64,000 bases of DNA. Source: JAJDIA01 sp031555505. GTDB lineage: Bacteria; Bacteroidota; Bacteroidia; Bacteroidales; Tannerellaceae. The stretch is from contig JAVBUH010000007.1 of the NCBI GenBank assembly GCA_031555505.1, positions 1 through 64,000 of the forward strand, read 5' to 3'. This document shows, piece after piece, positions 16,514-25,385 of the stretch (within the stretch, counting starts at the first letter, position 1; every line of letters begins with the position of its first letter). The translations under genes were made by a program, and so were the position numbers. The notes under the pieces were generated by a model, which saw only the letters and a list, made by a program, of their open reading frames with translations, made no database searches and was not told the origin of the DNA.

Positions 16514-17833
16514 TTAATTCTTCCAGTACTTGTCTACCAGCTCTTGTTTGATGTTCACTTCGGCCGGGGTGAAGTAGTTGCCAAATAACTGCCAGGCTAC
16601 ATCAAGCATCTCCGTTGTATCGAGATTGACGTCGATAGCCAGTAGTTTATCTGAGTAGTCTTTGGCAAAGGCCAGGGCACGGTTGTCGTAGTCGGTGAGG
16701 TCGAAACCGTTCTCCATCTTTGTCTTTGCATTGGCTGCATCGGCGTAAAGACGCACGGCGGCGTTCATTACCTGTGGGTGGTCGCCACGGGTTTTCTTAC
16801 CAGTCACAAGCTGTTTCAAACGGGACAGGCTTCGGAACGGGTCAACAATAACTTTACCGATATCACTGTCTTTACGGAGATACAACTGACCTTCGGTGAT
16901 ATACCCCGTGTTATCAGGCACGGCATGGGTGATATCGCCACCCGAAAGGGTTGTTACTGCAATGATTGTGATCGAACCGCCATCAGGAAATTGCACTGCT
17001 TTTTCGTATATCTTCGCCAGGTCTGAATACAGGGATCCGGGCATGGAGTCCTTAGACGGAATCTGATCCATACGGTTGGATACAATGGCGAGAGCGTCGG
17101 CATAGTTGGTCATGTCTGTCAGCAACACCAATACTTTCTCATGCTTCTGCACAGCGAAATATTCGGCGGCGGTCAAGGTCATATCGGGAATAAGGATACG
17201 TTCTACCGACGGGTCTTCCGTGGTATTGATAAAACTCACGATACGGTCAAGCGCACCGGCGTTACTGAAGGTATTCTTGAAGAAAAGATAGTCGTCGTTA
17301 GTCATTCCCATCCCTCCCAGGATGATCTTATCCGATTGGGCACGTAGGGCTACCATAGCCATTACCTGATTGAACGGCTGATCAGGGTCGGCAAAGAAGG
17401 GAATCTTTTGTCCGGTCACCAACGTATTATTAAGGTCAATACCGGCGATACCGGTAGCGATCAGTTCGGAGGGTTGTTCACGACGCACAGGGTTTACCGA
17501 AGGTCCCCCGATCTCCGTTTCCGTTCCTTCGGGGACAGGACCTCCATCGATCGGTTCACCGTATGCATTGAAGAAACGGCCGGCCAATTGGTCGCCTACC
17601 TTCAGCGAAGGCGCCTTACCCATAAATACTACTTCGGCATTGGTACGGATGCCTTCCGTACCAGAGAAGACCTGTAGCGTCACTTCGTCGCCGATGATCT
17701 TCACCACCTGCGCGAGTTTACCGTCTACAGAAGCCAACTCGTCATACCCGATCCCCGCCGCTTTCAGCGAGCAGGTTGCTTTCGTTATCTGGGTAATCTT
17801 CGTAAATATCTTTTGAAATGCTTTTGTTGCCAT
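16514..17833 (-). CDS. ntpB: V-type ATPase subunit B (non-catalytic)
   Basis: This 439-residue protein has the three-domain layout of F/V ATPase alpha/B subunits. It lacks the catalytic P-loop lysine (GQKIPFFADPDQPFNQ replaces it), which is normal for B. The conserved PVRREQPSELIATGIAGID and a PGSLYSDLAKIYEKAVQF segment near residue 275 contribute to the interfaces with A. Alternates with A in the hexamer; contributes an arginine to the catalytic sites. 12 nt separates it from subunit A upstream. Confidence 0.95.
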   Translation of the reverse strand: MATKAFQKIFTKITQITKATCSLKAAGIGYDELASVDGKLAQVVKIIGDEVTLQVFSGTEGIRTNAEVVFMGKAPSLKVGDQLAGRFFNAYGEPIDGGPVPEGTETEIGGPSVNPVRREQPSELIATGIAGIDLNNTLVTGQKIPFFADPDQPFNQVMAMVALRAQSDKIILGGMGMTNDDYLFFKNTFSNAGALDRIVSFINTTEDPSVERILIPDMTLTAAEYFAVQKHEKVLVLLTDMTNYADALAIVSNRMDQIPSKDSMPGSLYSDLAKIYEKAVQFPDGGSITIIAVTTLSGGDITHAVPDNTGYITEGQLYLRKDSDIGKVIVDPFRSLSRLKQLVTGKKTRGDHPQVMNAAVRLYADAANAKTKMENGFDLTDYDNRALAFAKDYSDKLLAIDVNLDTTEMLDVAWQLFGNYFTPAEVNIKQELVDKYWKN

Positions 17834-17845
17834 ACTTCTGTCGTT

Positions 17846-19597
17846 TTAAATGCGTTCCTTAATCATGGTTTCCAGGTCGGCGTTGAACTTGCCGAAAGCG
17901 TCACTCTTATATTCGGAGTAGTTCATTTGCTTCAGGAGGTTGATCAGCTTCTTGAAGAAGTCGGACACTTCGTTGAAGTTATCGAATACAAAGTTGGCAC
18001 GGCAGATATCCGTCACCTTATCCAGCATATACTCCTGGCGTTCGAGCGGTGTCACGGCGTCAATCGTATCGAAAGCATCCTGTTGCAGGATCACAAAGTC
18101 TATCAACTCAGATTTCCAATAGATCTGGTGGTATTCCACCGGCACACCGTCGTCGCCGAGGATGTTAATCTGTTCAGAGATTTCCTTCCCGCGCAGCATA
18201 CGCGTCTTGATATCGTTCACCTTCTCGATCCACGTCGGCGATACATGCTTGGCGATGTATTCCTGGAACTCGGGATATTCGAGGTATTTGGAATAGCTGT
18301 CGATCGGGTTGATAGCCGGGTATCGCTTCCGGTCGGCGCGATCCTGTTCGAGTGCGTAGAAGCAGCGGGCTACCTTCTTTGTATTTTCCGTCACCGGTTC
18401 TTTCAGGTTACCTCCGGCGGGCGATACGGTTCCGATAAACGTAACCGAACCCGTCTCTCCGTTGTTCAGGATCACATAGCCGGCACGGGCATAGAAGTTA
18501 GCCACGATCGCCGACAAGTCCATCGGGAACGCATCTGGTCCGGGAAGTTCTTCCAGACGGTTGGACATTTCACGCAAGGCCTGTGCCCAACGAGAAGTAG
18601 AGTCGGCCATAAGCAACACTTTCAGTCCCATACTGCGGTAGTATTCAGCAATAGTCATCGCCGTATATACGGACGCTTCACGGGCAGCTACGGGCATGTT
18701 GGATGTGTTAGCAATGATGATGGTACGTTCCATCAATTTGCGTCCGGTATGCGGGTCGTCAAGGTGCGGGAATTCGGCAAAGATCTCCACTACCTCGTTC
18801 GCACGTTCACCACAGGCGGCGATCACCACGATATCGGCTTCCGCCTGTTTAGAGATGGCGTGCTGCATTACCGTCTTACCCGTACCAAAAGGGCCGGGGA
18901 TAAAGCCGGTACCACCTTCCACGATCGGGTTCAGCGTGTCCATCGTGCGGACACCGGTTTCCAACAGTTTATAGGGACGCGGTTTCTCTTTATAGCAGGT
19001 AATAGCCTTCTTCACCGGCCATTTCTGGATCATATTCACTTCGATATCCTTTCCGGCAGCGTCGGTCAGTACGGCTATCGTATCAATGACGGTATACTTT
19101 CCCTCTCCAGCAACGGATTTCACGGTGTAAACACCTTCGAAGGTAAAGGGTACCATGATCTTATGTGGCTGGTGATTTTCATCCACTTCACCCAGCCAGG
19201 CTCCGGCCTGTACCTTATCACCCACTTTGACAAGGGGTTTGAAATCCCACTTTACTTCATTATTCAGCGCATAGGTATAATTGCCACGCTGAAGGAATAC
19301 ACCGTCCATCTTGTCGAGGTCGTTCTGCAACCCGTCGTAGTTACGCGAGAGCATGCCAGGCCCCAAGGTTACCTCCAGCATGTGGCCTTCGAAGGTTGCT
19401 TCGTCGCCCACGCGCATACCACGTGTACTTTCAAACACCTGTACGTAGGCATTCTGTCCGATCACTTTGATAACTTCCGACATCAGTTTGACACCTCCGA
19501 CGGAAATATAACAGATCTCATTCTGGGATACCGGCCCTTCCACCTCTACGGTCACCAGGTTGGACACGATCCCTTTTACTGTTCCTTTCGTAGCCAT
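17846..19597 (-). CDS. ntpA: V-type ATPase subunit A (catalytic)
   Basis: This 583-residue protein carries the catalytic P-loop GPFGTGKT (about residues 237-244), the non-homologous insertion characteristic of A subunits (about 110-200), CGERANEVVE with the catalytic glutamate, LLMADSTSRWAQALRE, and SPAGGNLKEPVTENTKK. Hydrolyses or synthesises ATP in the cytoplasmic head. Length is typical. A 643-codon antisense frame covers the gene (17813-19744) and is only a shadow. It begins 2 nt after the DUF2764 gene ends, so the two are closely coupled. Confidence 0.96.
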   Translation of the reverse strand: MATKGTVKGIVSNLVTVEVEGPVSQNEICYISVGGVKLMSEVIKVIGQNAYVQVFESTRGMRVGDEATFEGHMLEVTLGPGMLSRNYDGLQNDLDKMDGVFLQRGNYTYALNNEVKWDFKPLVKVGDKVQAGAWLGEVDENHQPHKIMVPFTFEGVYTVKSVAGEGKYTVIDTIAVLTDAAGKDIEVNMIQKWPVKKAITCYKEKPRPYKLLETGVRTMDTLNPIVEGGTGFIPGPFGTGKTVMQHAISKQAEADIVVIAACGERANEVVEIFAEFPHLDDPHTGRKLMERTIIIANTSNMPVAAREASVYTAMTIAEYYRSMGLKVLLMADSTSRWAQALREMSNRLEELPGPDAFPMDLSAIVANFYARAGYVILNNGETGSVTFIGTVSPAGGNLKEPVTENTKKVARCFYALEQDRADRKRYPAINPIDSYSKYLEYPEFQEYIAKHVSPTWIEKVNDIKTRMLRGKEISEQINILGDDGVPVEYHQIYWKSELIDFVILQQDAFDTIDAVTPLERQEYMLDKVTDICRANFVFDNFNEVSDFFKKLINLLKQMNYSEYKSDAFGKFNADLETMIKERI

Positions 19598-19599
19598 AC

Positions 19600-20469
19600 T
19601 TATCTTTTATTGTTTCTTTTAAATTCTTCCAGGGTATTTACACTCCCTTTTTTCATGGTGCCGATCAGTTCGCGGAAGGTCTTCTCGCCTCGCGTCTTGT
19701 CCAGCATAGCCCATCGTTCGATAATCTCCAGCTTGAGCATATAAGCAAAGACGCTTTCGATATCGAAGGGAACGAAGAAAGTCTGCTCCTCCAGCCAAGC
19801 CCATTTCAACTGATCCATCCGCTTTTCGCGCACATATAAATCCGCTTCTTCGGCAATGCGCAGCAAGGCAGGCAGGTATTCAACACTGTCGCCCAGCCCA
19901 AAATCGCGGGCATTGGATACACGCAGCGCCTGCGCCACGTCGTTGTCGCCCACAATATAGTCGGCCTTATTCAATCCATACTTACGTGCGGTAATAGCCG
20001 TTAGGATATTATTGGTATTGAGATTCAGTTCGAACCAGGCTGCCACGAACTTGTTTTTACATTGCATGGCAAAGGCGTAATAGTAGCCTGCCAACCGGTC
20101 TTCCCAGGGAATAACCGATCCGTTTCCTTTATCCGACTCAGCTTGGTACTGCTTGAAGAAAGGTACAAAATAAGACGGTATCCGCTCATTTTTCGGAGGT
20201 TTCTCATCTTCCTTCAGCGCTTTGAACAGATCCATAAATTCGCCGAAGGATATACTCCCTCTCGGATCAGTATCCTGATCCGGTTGGCGAGCTTGCAGGA
20301 TGAGGTTCTTGTTGTCAAACTTCAGGAAAAACAAGTCCACCAGTTCCTTGTCGGCCGATGTTAATATGCCTTCCAACTCACTTCTGAATTCAGTGAGGGT
20401 AAAAGGCATTTTGGTATCGTCCGACGAAATATTGGGAAGTCCTGCTACTAAGCAATAATACTTACTCAT
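19600..20469 (-). CDS. DUF2764 family V-ATPase-associated protein
   Basis: This 289-residue protein begins MSKYYCLVAGLPNIS, a hallmark of DUF2764 proteins encoded within V-ATPase operons of Bacteroidetes and Spirochaetes. It sits exactly where the C (d-like) subunit gene lies in other V-ATPase operons, between E and A. The sequence is predicted to be mainly helical (KADYIVGDNDVAQALRVSNARDFGLG), as C subunits are. A role as a divergent C subunit, linking the central stalk to the K ring, is a reasonable inference but is not shown by the sequence. It is 2 nt from both neighbouring genes. Confidence 0.85.
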   Translation of the reverse strand: MSKYYCLVAGLPNISSDDTKMPFTLTEFRSELEGILTSADKELVDLFFLKFDNKNLILQARQPDQDTDPRGSISFGEFMDLFKALKEDEKPPKNERIPSYFVPFFKQYQAESDKGNGSVIPWEDRLAGYYYAFAMQCKNKFVAAWFELNLNTNNILTAITARKYGLNKADYIVGDNDVAQALRVSNARDFGLGDSVEYLPALLRIAEEADLYVREKRMDQLKWAWLEEQTFFVPFDIESVFAYMLKLEIIERWAMLDKTRGEKTFRELIGTMKKGSVNTLEEFKRNNKR

Positions 20470-20471
20470 GA

Positions 20472-21062
20472 TCAGAAGAGCATTTCGATCAGTTGCGGGC
20501 GTAAAAATTCTTTAAAGAAAGAGACAAATTCTTCTTCTCCAAATGTTACTTTATAGGAACCGTCAGCAGGAACGATAACAAACGAAGCGTCTTTTCCGCT
20601 TACCTTTTCAATCTTCACCCCTTTATTGAGCAGTTCTTTTGCATTACTTTCAAAATAGGCTGCCAACTCCTTTTCGTCGGCCGTTTGAATGGTAAGTCCG
20701 CCATTCTTCACCCATTCGCGGGCAATCTCCAGAATGACCTTCTGCATAAAAGCTTTATCTGTAGTAACAGCTTTCACATTGGCAGAGGTGATCTCTCCGG
20801 TGATCAGATTGGCCACTTCGCTTTTCAACGCCCCCACAGACTGGGTAGCAAACAGTTTTAACTCGGCTTCCGTATTTTTTTTGAGTTCTGTGGCTTGCTT
20901 TTCGGCAGCGGCAATAATACGTTTCGCTTCTGCTTCCGCATCAGCTACGATAGCTTGTGAACGGGAATTAGCCTCTGCGATGATACGAGCGGCTTCTTCA
21001 TTTCCTTTCTCTACCCCTTCCCGGTAGATTTTGTCAGTGAGTTCCTGAATTTTAGTATCCAT
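20472..21062 (-). CDS. ntpE: V-type ATPase subunit E (peripheral stalk)
   Basis: This 196-residue protein has a long N-terminal helix (residues about 5-75, rich in E, A and K: AARIIAEANSRSQAIVADAEAEA) and a C-terminal globular alpha/beta domain, as in E/NtpE. It forms the stator stalk, usually with G/H. No G/H-like small helical gene is adjacent, so E may act alone or with a distant partner. It is the first gene of the operon; a -7 element lies about 50 nt upstream. Confidence 0.9.
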   Translation of the reverse strand: MDTKIQELTDKIYREGVEKGNEEAARIIAEANSRSQAIVADAEAEAKRIIAAAEKQATELKKNTEAELKLFATQSVGALKSEVANLITGEITSANVKAVTTDKAFMQKVILEIAREWVKNGGLTIQTADEKELAAYFESNAKELLNKGVKIEKVSGKDASFVIVPADGSYKVTFGEEEFVSFFKEFLRPQLIEMLF

Positions 21063-21111
21063 TTGCTATATATAAGTTAAATTGAATATACAAAAACGTA
21101 AATAACGCCCA

Positions 21112-21119
21112 CAAAGTTA
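21112..21119 (-). promoter_or_regulatory. -7 element for the V-ATPase operon
   Basis: TAACTTTG on the minus strand fits TAnnTTTG and lies 50 nt before the subunit E start. No clear TTG at -33 was found. Confidence 0.4.
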
Positions 21120-21192
21120 TCTTTTTCCGTGAGTTGACCTAAGAATAAATGTGAAATCTACCTAAAAAACAAAGACGAACCTTAAATGTATT

Positions 21193-21200
21193 TACCTTTG
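21193..21200 (+). promoter_or_regulatory. -7 element before the GNAT gene
   Basis: TACCTTTG matches TAnnTTTG and lies 20 nt before the ATG at 21221, implying a very short leader. No TTG at -33. Confidence 0.4.
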
Positions 21201-21220
21201 TGGTCTAAAACACACCTAAG

Positions 21221-21721
21221 ATGTTCTCAATCAAAACAGCCGGTATAGACGATTGTTTCATTATCCGTGAGCTGGCAATGCGTATCTGGCCAGATACATA
21301 CGGGCATATTCTCTCCAAAGAGCAATTCGACTATATGTTCGAAATGATGTATGCACCGGAAAATATGATCCGTCAGATGACCGAAGAGCAGCACCGTTAC
21401 TTCATTATCCTGTCTGATGACGTTCCGTCGGGCTACCTGTCGATCGAACAACAGGATGCCGACACCTACATTTTTCAAAAAATCTACGCCCTGCCCGAAA
21501 TGCACGGCACGGGTATGGGACGTTATATGATCGAACAAGGTATCGAATACCTGAAGGGTATACATACGAATCCCTTTACCATTATATTATATGTAAACCG
21601 TGACAACCCGGCTGTGGGCTTTTATAAGCACATCGGTTTTTATGAAGAAAGCACACGTGACTATCACATCGGCAACGGATACTACATGAACGACTTTATC
21701 ATGCGAATGGACATCCGCTGA
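21221..21721 (+). CDS. GNAT family N-acetyltransferase
   Basis: This 166-residue single-domain acetyltransferase has the acetyl-CoA binding loop MHGTGMGRYMIEQ (the R/Q-x-x-G-x-G/A motif, here H-G-T-G-M-G) at about residues 93-105. The strand-helix segment LYVNRDNPAVGFYKHIGFYEE is the classic GNAT C-terminal signature. The N-terminal part (IRELAMRIWPDTYGHILSKEQ) fits members acting on small molecules or amines. The acceptor is unknown. It stands alone between the divergent V-ATPase operon and a convergent AraC-type gene. Confidence 0.87.
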   Translation: MFSIKTAGIDDCFIIRELAMRIWPDTYGHILSKEQFDYMFEMMYAPENMIRQMTEEQHRYFIILSDDVPSGYLSIEQQDADTYIFQKIYALPEMHGTGMGRYMIEQGIEYLKGIHTNPFTIILYVNRDNPAVGFYKHIGFYEESTRDYHIGNGYYMNDFIMRMDIR

Positions 21722-21752
21722 GCGTTCATTCGACAACGTTTCACCCACATTA

Positions 21753-22877
21753 TCACACCAATTCACTTTTCCGTTTTTCTTTCCATTCCGAAGGGGTAGT
21801 GCCATAGGTCTGACGAAAGATGGTACTGAAAGCGCTGAGGCTTTTGAAGCCGCAGATATCAGCCACAGATTTGAGCGGCATGCGTCGATAAACGGGATCT
21901 TCCATGATCCCTACAGCCTTCCGCAAACGGTAGGTGTTGATGAGGGTATAGAAGTTGGTACCCAGGTCGTGATTGATAACCTGAGACAGATACGTGCGGT
22001 TGGTCAGGAGCATCTCGCGCACTTTCTCGCTACTCAGGTCGGCATCTTTGAAAATTTCCTCCTGTTCAAGAAGATTGAGCAGGTTAACCTTCAGCCGTTG
22101 CCGGTTCTGCTGATACTGACAGGAAGACGCTTCATTGCTGGCAAGAAGTAGCTCTTCGGCAGAAAGCAGTTCGCCGGACGACGGCTGGAGGTAGAGGTCT
22201 TTTTGTTGTAATACCCAGATGGTGGTAAGAATCGGCTCAATGATAAAGATAATGCTTGTGACCAGCTTGATCTCCGGTCCTTCTACTACCATGATCAGTA
22301 CAGTAAAGACACCCTTCACGAAGTTGATCGCCGCATTCCAACGAATCCAGCCCAGCGTGCTACCCTCGGTATAGGAGAAATCCGACGATAGATTGCGTTC
22401 GTGCTGCCGTTGCATGCGGAAAGTCAGGATGGTAAAGGCCGTCACTTCCACGGCAAACAGCGCCGTACCGGCAAAGCGCACCCACAACCCGGGTTCGCCA
22501 AACAACTCATCGAGCTGGGCATAGTCCATGATCACCGGCAATTCACCCCGCAACACATTGAACACTGCGTACAGTACGATCAACGCTGCCAGCGGCATAT
22601 AACACCCCAGCCAGTATCGGAGGCTTATTGTTTGTGGGCGCATCAGGCTGAACATATAGGCGAACAACAGCGGATAGCTTACCAATGCGGTGAACAAGTG
22701 AATGGGATTCCATAATACCTGCCCATAATAAGGCGTATGATAAGTCTGGAAGAAATTGATAATCAAGAATACAGAAGTAAACAACCGGCATGAAGCCATA
22801 AAAACAGACGGACGCCTCCGCCCGCGCAAAGCAAAAATAAAAACACTGCTCAATAGTAGGCTGGTGATCGCTACCAC
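21753..22877 (-). CDS. Membrane-anchored AraC-family transcriptional regulator
   Basis: This 374-residue protein has about seven hydrophobic segments in residues 1-225 and a C-terminal AraC/XylS DNA-binding domain in about residues 280-370 (LLTNRTYLSQVINHDLGTNFYTLINTY for the first HTH and ADICGFKSLSAFSTIFRQTYGTTPSEWK for the second). Such 7TM-HTH proteins are common in Bacteroidetes and probably sense an envelope or small-molecule signal. The start is GTG at 22877; an in-frame stop lies seven codons upstream and no ATG is better placed. The long upstream non-coding region to the PiT gene may carry regulatory sequence. Confidence 0.83.
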   Translation of the reverse strand: MVAITSLLLSSVFIFALRGRRRPSVFMASCRLFTSVFLIINFFQTYHTPYYGQVLWNPIHLFTALVSYPLLFAYMFSLMRPQTISLRYWLGCYMPLAALIVLYAVFNVLRGELPVIMDYAQLDELFGEPGLWVRFAGTALFAVEVTAFTILTFRMQRQHERNLSSDFSYTEGSTLGWIRWNAAINFVKGVFTVLIMVVEGPEIKLVTSIIFIIEPILTTIWVLQQKDLYLQPSSGELLSAEELLLASNEASSCQYQQNRQRLKVNLLNLLEQEEIFKDADLSSEKVREMLLTNRTYLSQVINHDLGTNFYTLINTYRLRKAVGIMEDPVYRRMPLKSVADICGFKSLSAFSTIFRQTYGTTPSEWKEKRKSELV

Positions 22878-23276
22878 ATTAAAAAAAGCACTTTTTCAGA
22901 CAACATAGGCTACAGGTGGTTCTTGCTTTTTATATCCGGACCATATCAAATGCAAAGATAACGCTTACTAACCGAATTTACCCAAATTCTGTTGAACAAA
23001 ACAAGTATCAAGTTTCGCTTGATACATTCGGAATGGCTACAGGTGGCAAAACTATCACATTTTAATTCTTTAACAATACAGTAATCCAGCAAAGTGCTTT
23101 TTTGTCACGGGCAAAACTGGATTTTGACGCAGACAAAAACAGGAGATAAAGTATATGACTATTTTTGTATTCAACCTTAACTACATAACTAACCCAGAAT
23201 TACTATACGTTCCATTCATCAGTCGCGAAGGGTAGCTGTTCATGCAAACAGCGCCCCTCCCGCGACAATTTTCAAG
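22878..23276. other. Intergenic region with direct and inverted repeats
   Basis: No gene is seen. GGCTACAGGTGG occurs twice (22908-22919 and 23035-23046). A perfect hairpin GTATCAAG/CTTGATAC (loop TTTCG) spans 23005-23025. A longer imperfect hairpin ends the region (23222-23266). The position upstream of the AraC-type gene suggests a regulatory role for the repeats. Confidence 0.5.
23222..23266. terminator. Imperfect hairpin, possible terminator of the PiT operon
   Basis: GTCGCG...AGCTGTT pairs with AACAGC...CGCGAC with a few mismatches around a short loop. It lies 10 nt past the PiT stop on the minus strand, but there is no strong T run, so its activity as a terminator is uncertain. Confidence 0.4.
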
Positions 23277-24293
23277 TCATACAAAGAGGGTCACCAGCAA
23301 ATAGATCAAGGCGGCAAGGGCAGCGCTGACGGGAATGGTAAGCACCCAAGCTACCATCAGATTCTTTGTCACACCCCAACGGACAGCAGAGAGGCGTTTG
23401 GTGGCTCCTACCCCAATGATAGCACCGGTGATGGTGTGGGTAGTGCTGACAGGAATCTTCAGGTACTCGGTAAGATAGAGGGTAAGGGCGCCGGCGGTTT
23501 CGGCTACCATTCCTTCGAGCGGGGTTACCTTTGTAATACGTGATCCCATCGTTTTGACAATCTTCCATCCGCCAGACATGGTCCCGAGCGAGATCATGGT
23601 AAAACAAGCGAAAGCTACCCAGTCGGGCAGGTCGTTGATGGATTCGATCCCTACGCCTAATCCCAACGGATGAGCGGCGATCAGGGCGGCGGCAATGATA
23701 CCCATTACTTTCTGCGAGTCGTTCAGGCCATGACCGATACTGAACAGTGCCGACGACACCAACTGCAACCGTTTAAACCAGGATTCGGCCTTATTCGGGT
23801 TAGCCCGTTTGCAGGCATGCAGCACCAGTAAAGTGAGAAAGAAAGCCATAATCATCCCAATAATGGGAGCCAGAAATATAAACGAAGCAATTTTCAGGAT
23901 CACCGTTCCCTGGACAGCCTGAAACCCACTTGCCATAATCGCTGCACCGGCAAAGCCTCCGATCAGCGTATGCGACGATGACGAAGGTATTCCCAGCCAC
24001 CAGGTAGCCAGGTTCCAAACGATAGCCGCAATGATACCCGAAAGGATCACCGGCAGGGTAATAAACTGCTCAAAAACGGTTTTCGATACCGTATTGGCAA
24101 TCCCGAACTCCCCTATAATATATTTAGCAATGAAAAAAGCGACAAAATTAAAACAGGCCGCCCACAACACAGCCTGAAAAGGCGTAAGCACTTTGGTAGA
24201 CACGATGGTTGCAATGGAGTTGGCCGCATCGTGGAAACCATTGATATAATCAAAAATAAGCGCTAATACGATAATAGCTATGAGTAATGACAT
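23277..24293 (-). CDS. pit: Inorganic phosphate transporter, PiT family
   Basis: This 338-residue membrane protein has about ten helices. The PiT signatures are present twice, as expected from the inverted-repeat fold: FDYINGFHDAANSIATIVSTKVLTP at the N-terminus (the GFHDAANS motif, residues about 19-26) and SHTLIGG; the second half has GHGLNDSQKVMGII and STTHTITGAIIGVG. It moves phosphate with a cation across the inner membrane. It follows a DUF47 protein gene by 11 nt; this pair is the usual low-affinity phosphate uptake module. Confidence 0.93.
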   Translation of the reverse strand: MSLLIAIIVLALIFDYINGFHDAANSIATIVSTKVLTPFQAVLWAACFNFVAFFIAKYIIGEFGIANTVSKTVFEQFITLPVILSGIIAAIVWNLATWWLGIPSSSSHTLIGGFAGAAIMASGFQAVQGTVILKIASFIFLAPIIGMIMAFFLTLLVLHACKRANPNKAESWFKRLQLVSSALFSIGHGLNDSQKVMGIIAAALIAAHPLGLGVGIESINDLPDWVAFACFTMISLGTMSGGWKIVKTMGSRITKVTPLEGMVAETAGALTLYLTEYLKIPVSTTHTITGAIIGVGATKRLSAVRWGVTKNLMVAWVLTIPVSAALAALIYLLVTLFV

Positions 24294-24304
24294 CTATGTG
24301 GGTA

Positions 24305-24952
24305 TTAAGCGTACTTGACAATGATGGTCTTAATAATCTTTCCCACGTACTCGGCTGAATCTGTGGTCTTTTCCAACTCATACATGATCTCTTTCAGTTT
24401 GATGATCTCTATACCGTCTTTTTCTTCTTCAAACAATTGAATAATAAAATGTTCGTATACATCATCAGCCTTGTTTTCAATATCATGCAGTTCGGTAGTA
24501 TACTCTTTGATATGGGTAGCGCTTTTCTTGAGCACATCCAACTCATCAATCGCTTTACCGATACATACACAGGCGTCCTTAATCAGTTTGCCCAGATCCA
24601 CCCCTCCACTTGGTATTACTTTGGGGTTGTAAAGGGCGATACGCTTGGCACAACTGTTAATACCATCGGTCACATCATCCAGGCGGCCGGCCAGGTGGTT
24701 GATATCTTCCCGGTCGAACGGGGTGATAAAGGTCGAATTCAACTCATCAAACACTTTGTGAGAAAGGGCATCGCCAGCACGCTCCTGCACTTTAATCTTT
24801 TTGTAAAACTCCACACGCTCTTTATGATTGGTGCATTGCAGGCATTCGATCAACAAATCAGCGGCGGCAGTGGAAACATCCGACATCTGCTTCAGTAACG
24901 GAAAGAATTTGGGCTCTTTAGGAGTGAAACGATTCAGGAAAGAATTTTTCAT
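24305..24952 (-). CDS. DUF47 family PhoU-like protein
   Basis: This 215-residue all-helical cytoplasmic protein has FDREDINHLAGRLDDVTDGIN, the core of the DUF47/TIGR00153 family related to PhoU. Acidic residues (D, E clusters) likely bind metal ions. Genes of this family are usually next to PiT transporters and modulate their activity. It lies upstream of pit on the same strand with only 11 nt between, consistent with an operon. Confidence 0.9.
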   Translation of the reverse strand: MKNSFLNRFTPKEPKFFPLLKQMSDVSTAAADLLIECLQCTNHKERVEFYKKIKVQERAGDALSHKVFDELNSTFITPFDREDINHLAGRLDDVTDGINSCAKRIALYNPKVIPSGGVDLGKLIKDACVCIGKAIDELDVLKKSATHIKEYTTELHDIENKADDVYEHFIIQLFEEEKDGIEIIKLKEIMYELEKTTDSAEYVGKIIKTIIVKYA

Positions 24953-25129
24953 GTACTTTACTATATATTATACTTCGATCATTAAACGCTCACAAAATTA
25001 GGACAAAGATGTTACAATTCCATTACAAAGAAAATGCCATGTAAACGATTAAATATTTTTTAACATCCGCAAACAAACAAGGCTTTCAATTGATTACACG
25101 CATCAAGGTACAGATAATCATCAAACAAC

Positions 25130-25159
25130 TTGCACACTTAAAAATTATATCTACCTTTG
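25130..25159 (+). promoter_or_regulatory. Promoter of the SRP RNA / tRNA-Thr transcript
   Basis: TTG at 25130-25132, then 19 nt, then TACCTTTG at 25152-25159: a near-ideal Bacteroidetes promoter, with the SRP RNA beginning about 6 nt later. Confidence 0.7.
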
Positions 25160-25164
25160 CGCCC

Positions 25165-25261
25165 GGGTAAGTCCTATACGGCATGCTCCCTCGGAACTCC
25201 CCCAGGGCTTGACCGCAGCAAGGGTACTTGGTTGTAGCGGCGCGATGTAGTCAGCTTACCC
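25165..25261 (+). ncRNA. ffs: Small bacterial SRP RNA (4.5S-like)
   Basis: A long hairpin is closed by GGGTAAG (25165-25171) and CTTACCC (25255-25261). Inside are the conserved CCAGG and CAGCAAGG segments of the Ffh-binding helix 8 and the 3' side GATGTAGTCAGC, which parallels the E. coli 4.5S segment GATGTAGCTGGC. The apical loop reads CTTGA rather than the GGAA tetraloop. This RNA binds Ffh to target inner-membrane proteins. It has its own promoter and is followed 4 nt later by tRNA-Thr, so both are probably processed from one transcript. Confidence 0.83.
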
Positions 25262-25265
25262 ACCC

Positions 25266-25339
25266 GCCTCTTTAGCTCAGTTGGCCAGAGCACGTGATTT
25301 GTAATCTCGGGGTCGTTGGTTCGAATCCGACAAGAGGCT
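25266..25339 (+). tRNA. tRNA-Thr (anticodon TGT)
   Basis: The acceptor stem GCCTCTT (25266-25272) pairs with AAGAGGC (25332-25338). The D arm is AGCTCAGTTGGCCAGAGC, the anticodon loop TTTGTAA gives TGT (reads ACA and relatives), and the T arm is GTTGGTTCGAATCCGAC. CCA is not encoded. The anticodon stem (CGTGA with TCTCG) has one T-T mismatch. Confidence 0.95.
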
Positions 25340-25345
25340 CAACCG

Positions 25346-25377
25346 GAAGAAGTCCTGATACAGGGCTTCTTTTTTTG
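25346..25377 (+). terminator. Terminator of the SRP RNA / tRNA-Thr unit
   Basis: A GAAG..GTCCTG stem pairs with CAGGGC..CTTC around a 3-nt loop and runs into seven or more T residues. Confidence 0.8.
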
Positions 25378-25385
25378 TTTATGAC

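Noticed and set aside
17813..19744. 643-codon open frame on the plus strand
   Set aside because: It lies exactly antisense to V-ATPase subunit A, whose motifs are all present on the minus strand. The antisense protein has no family-like features.
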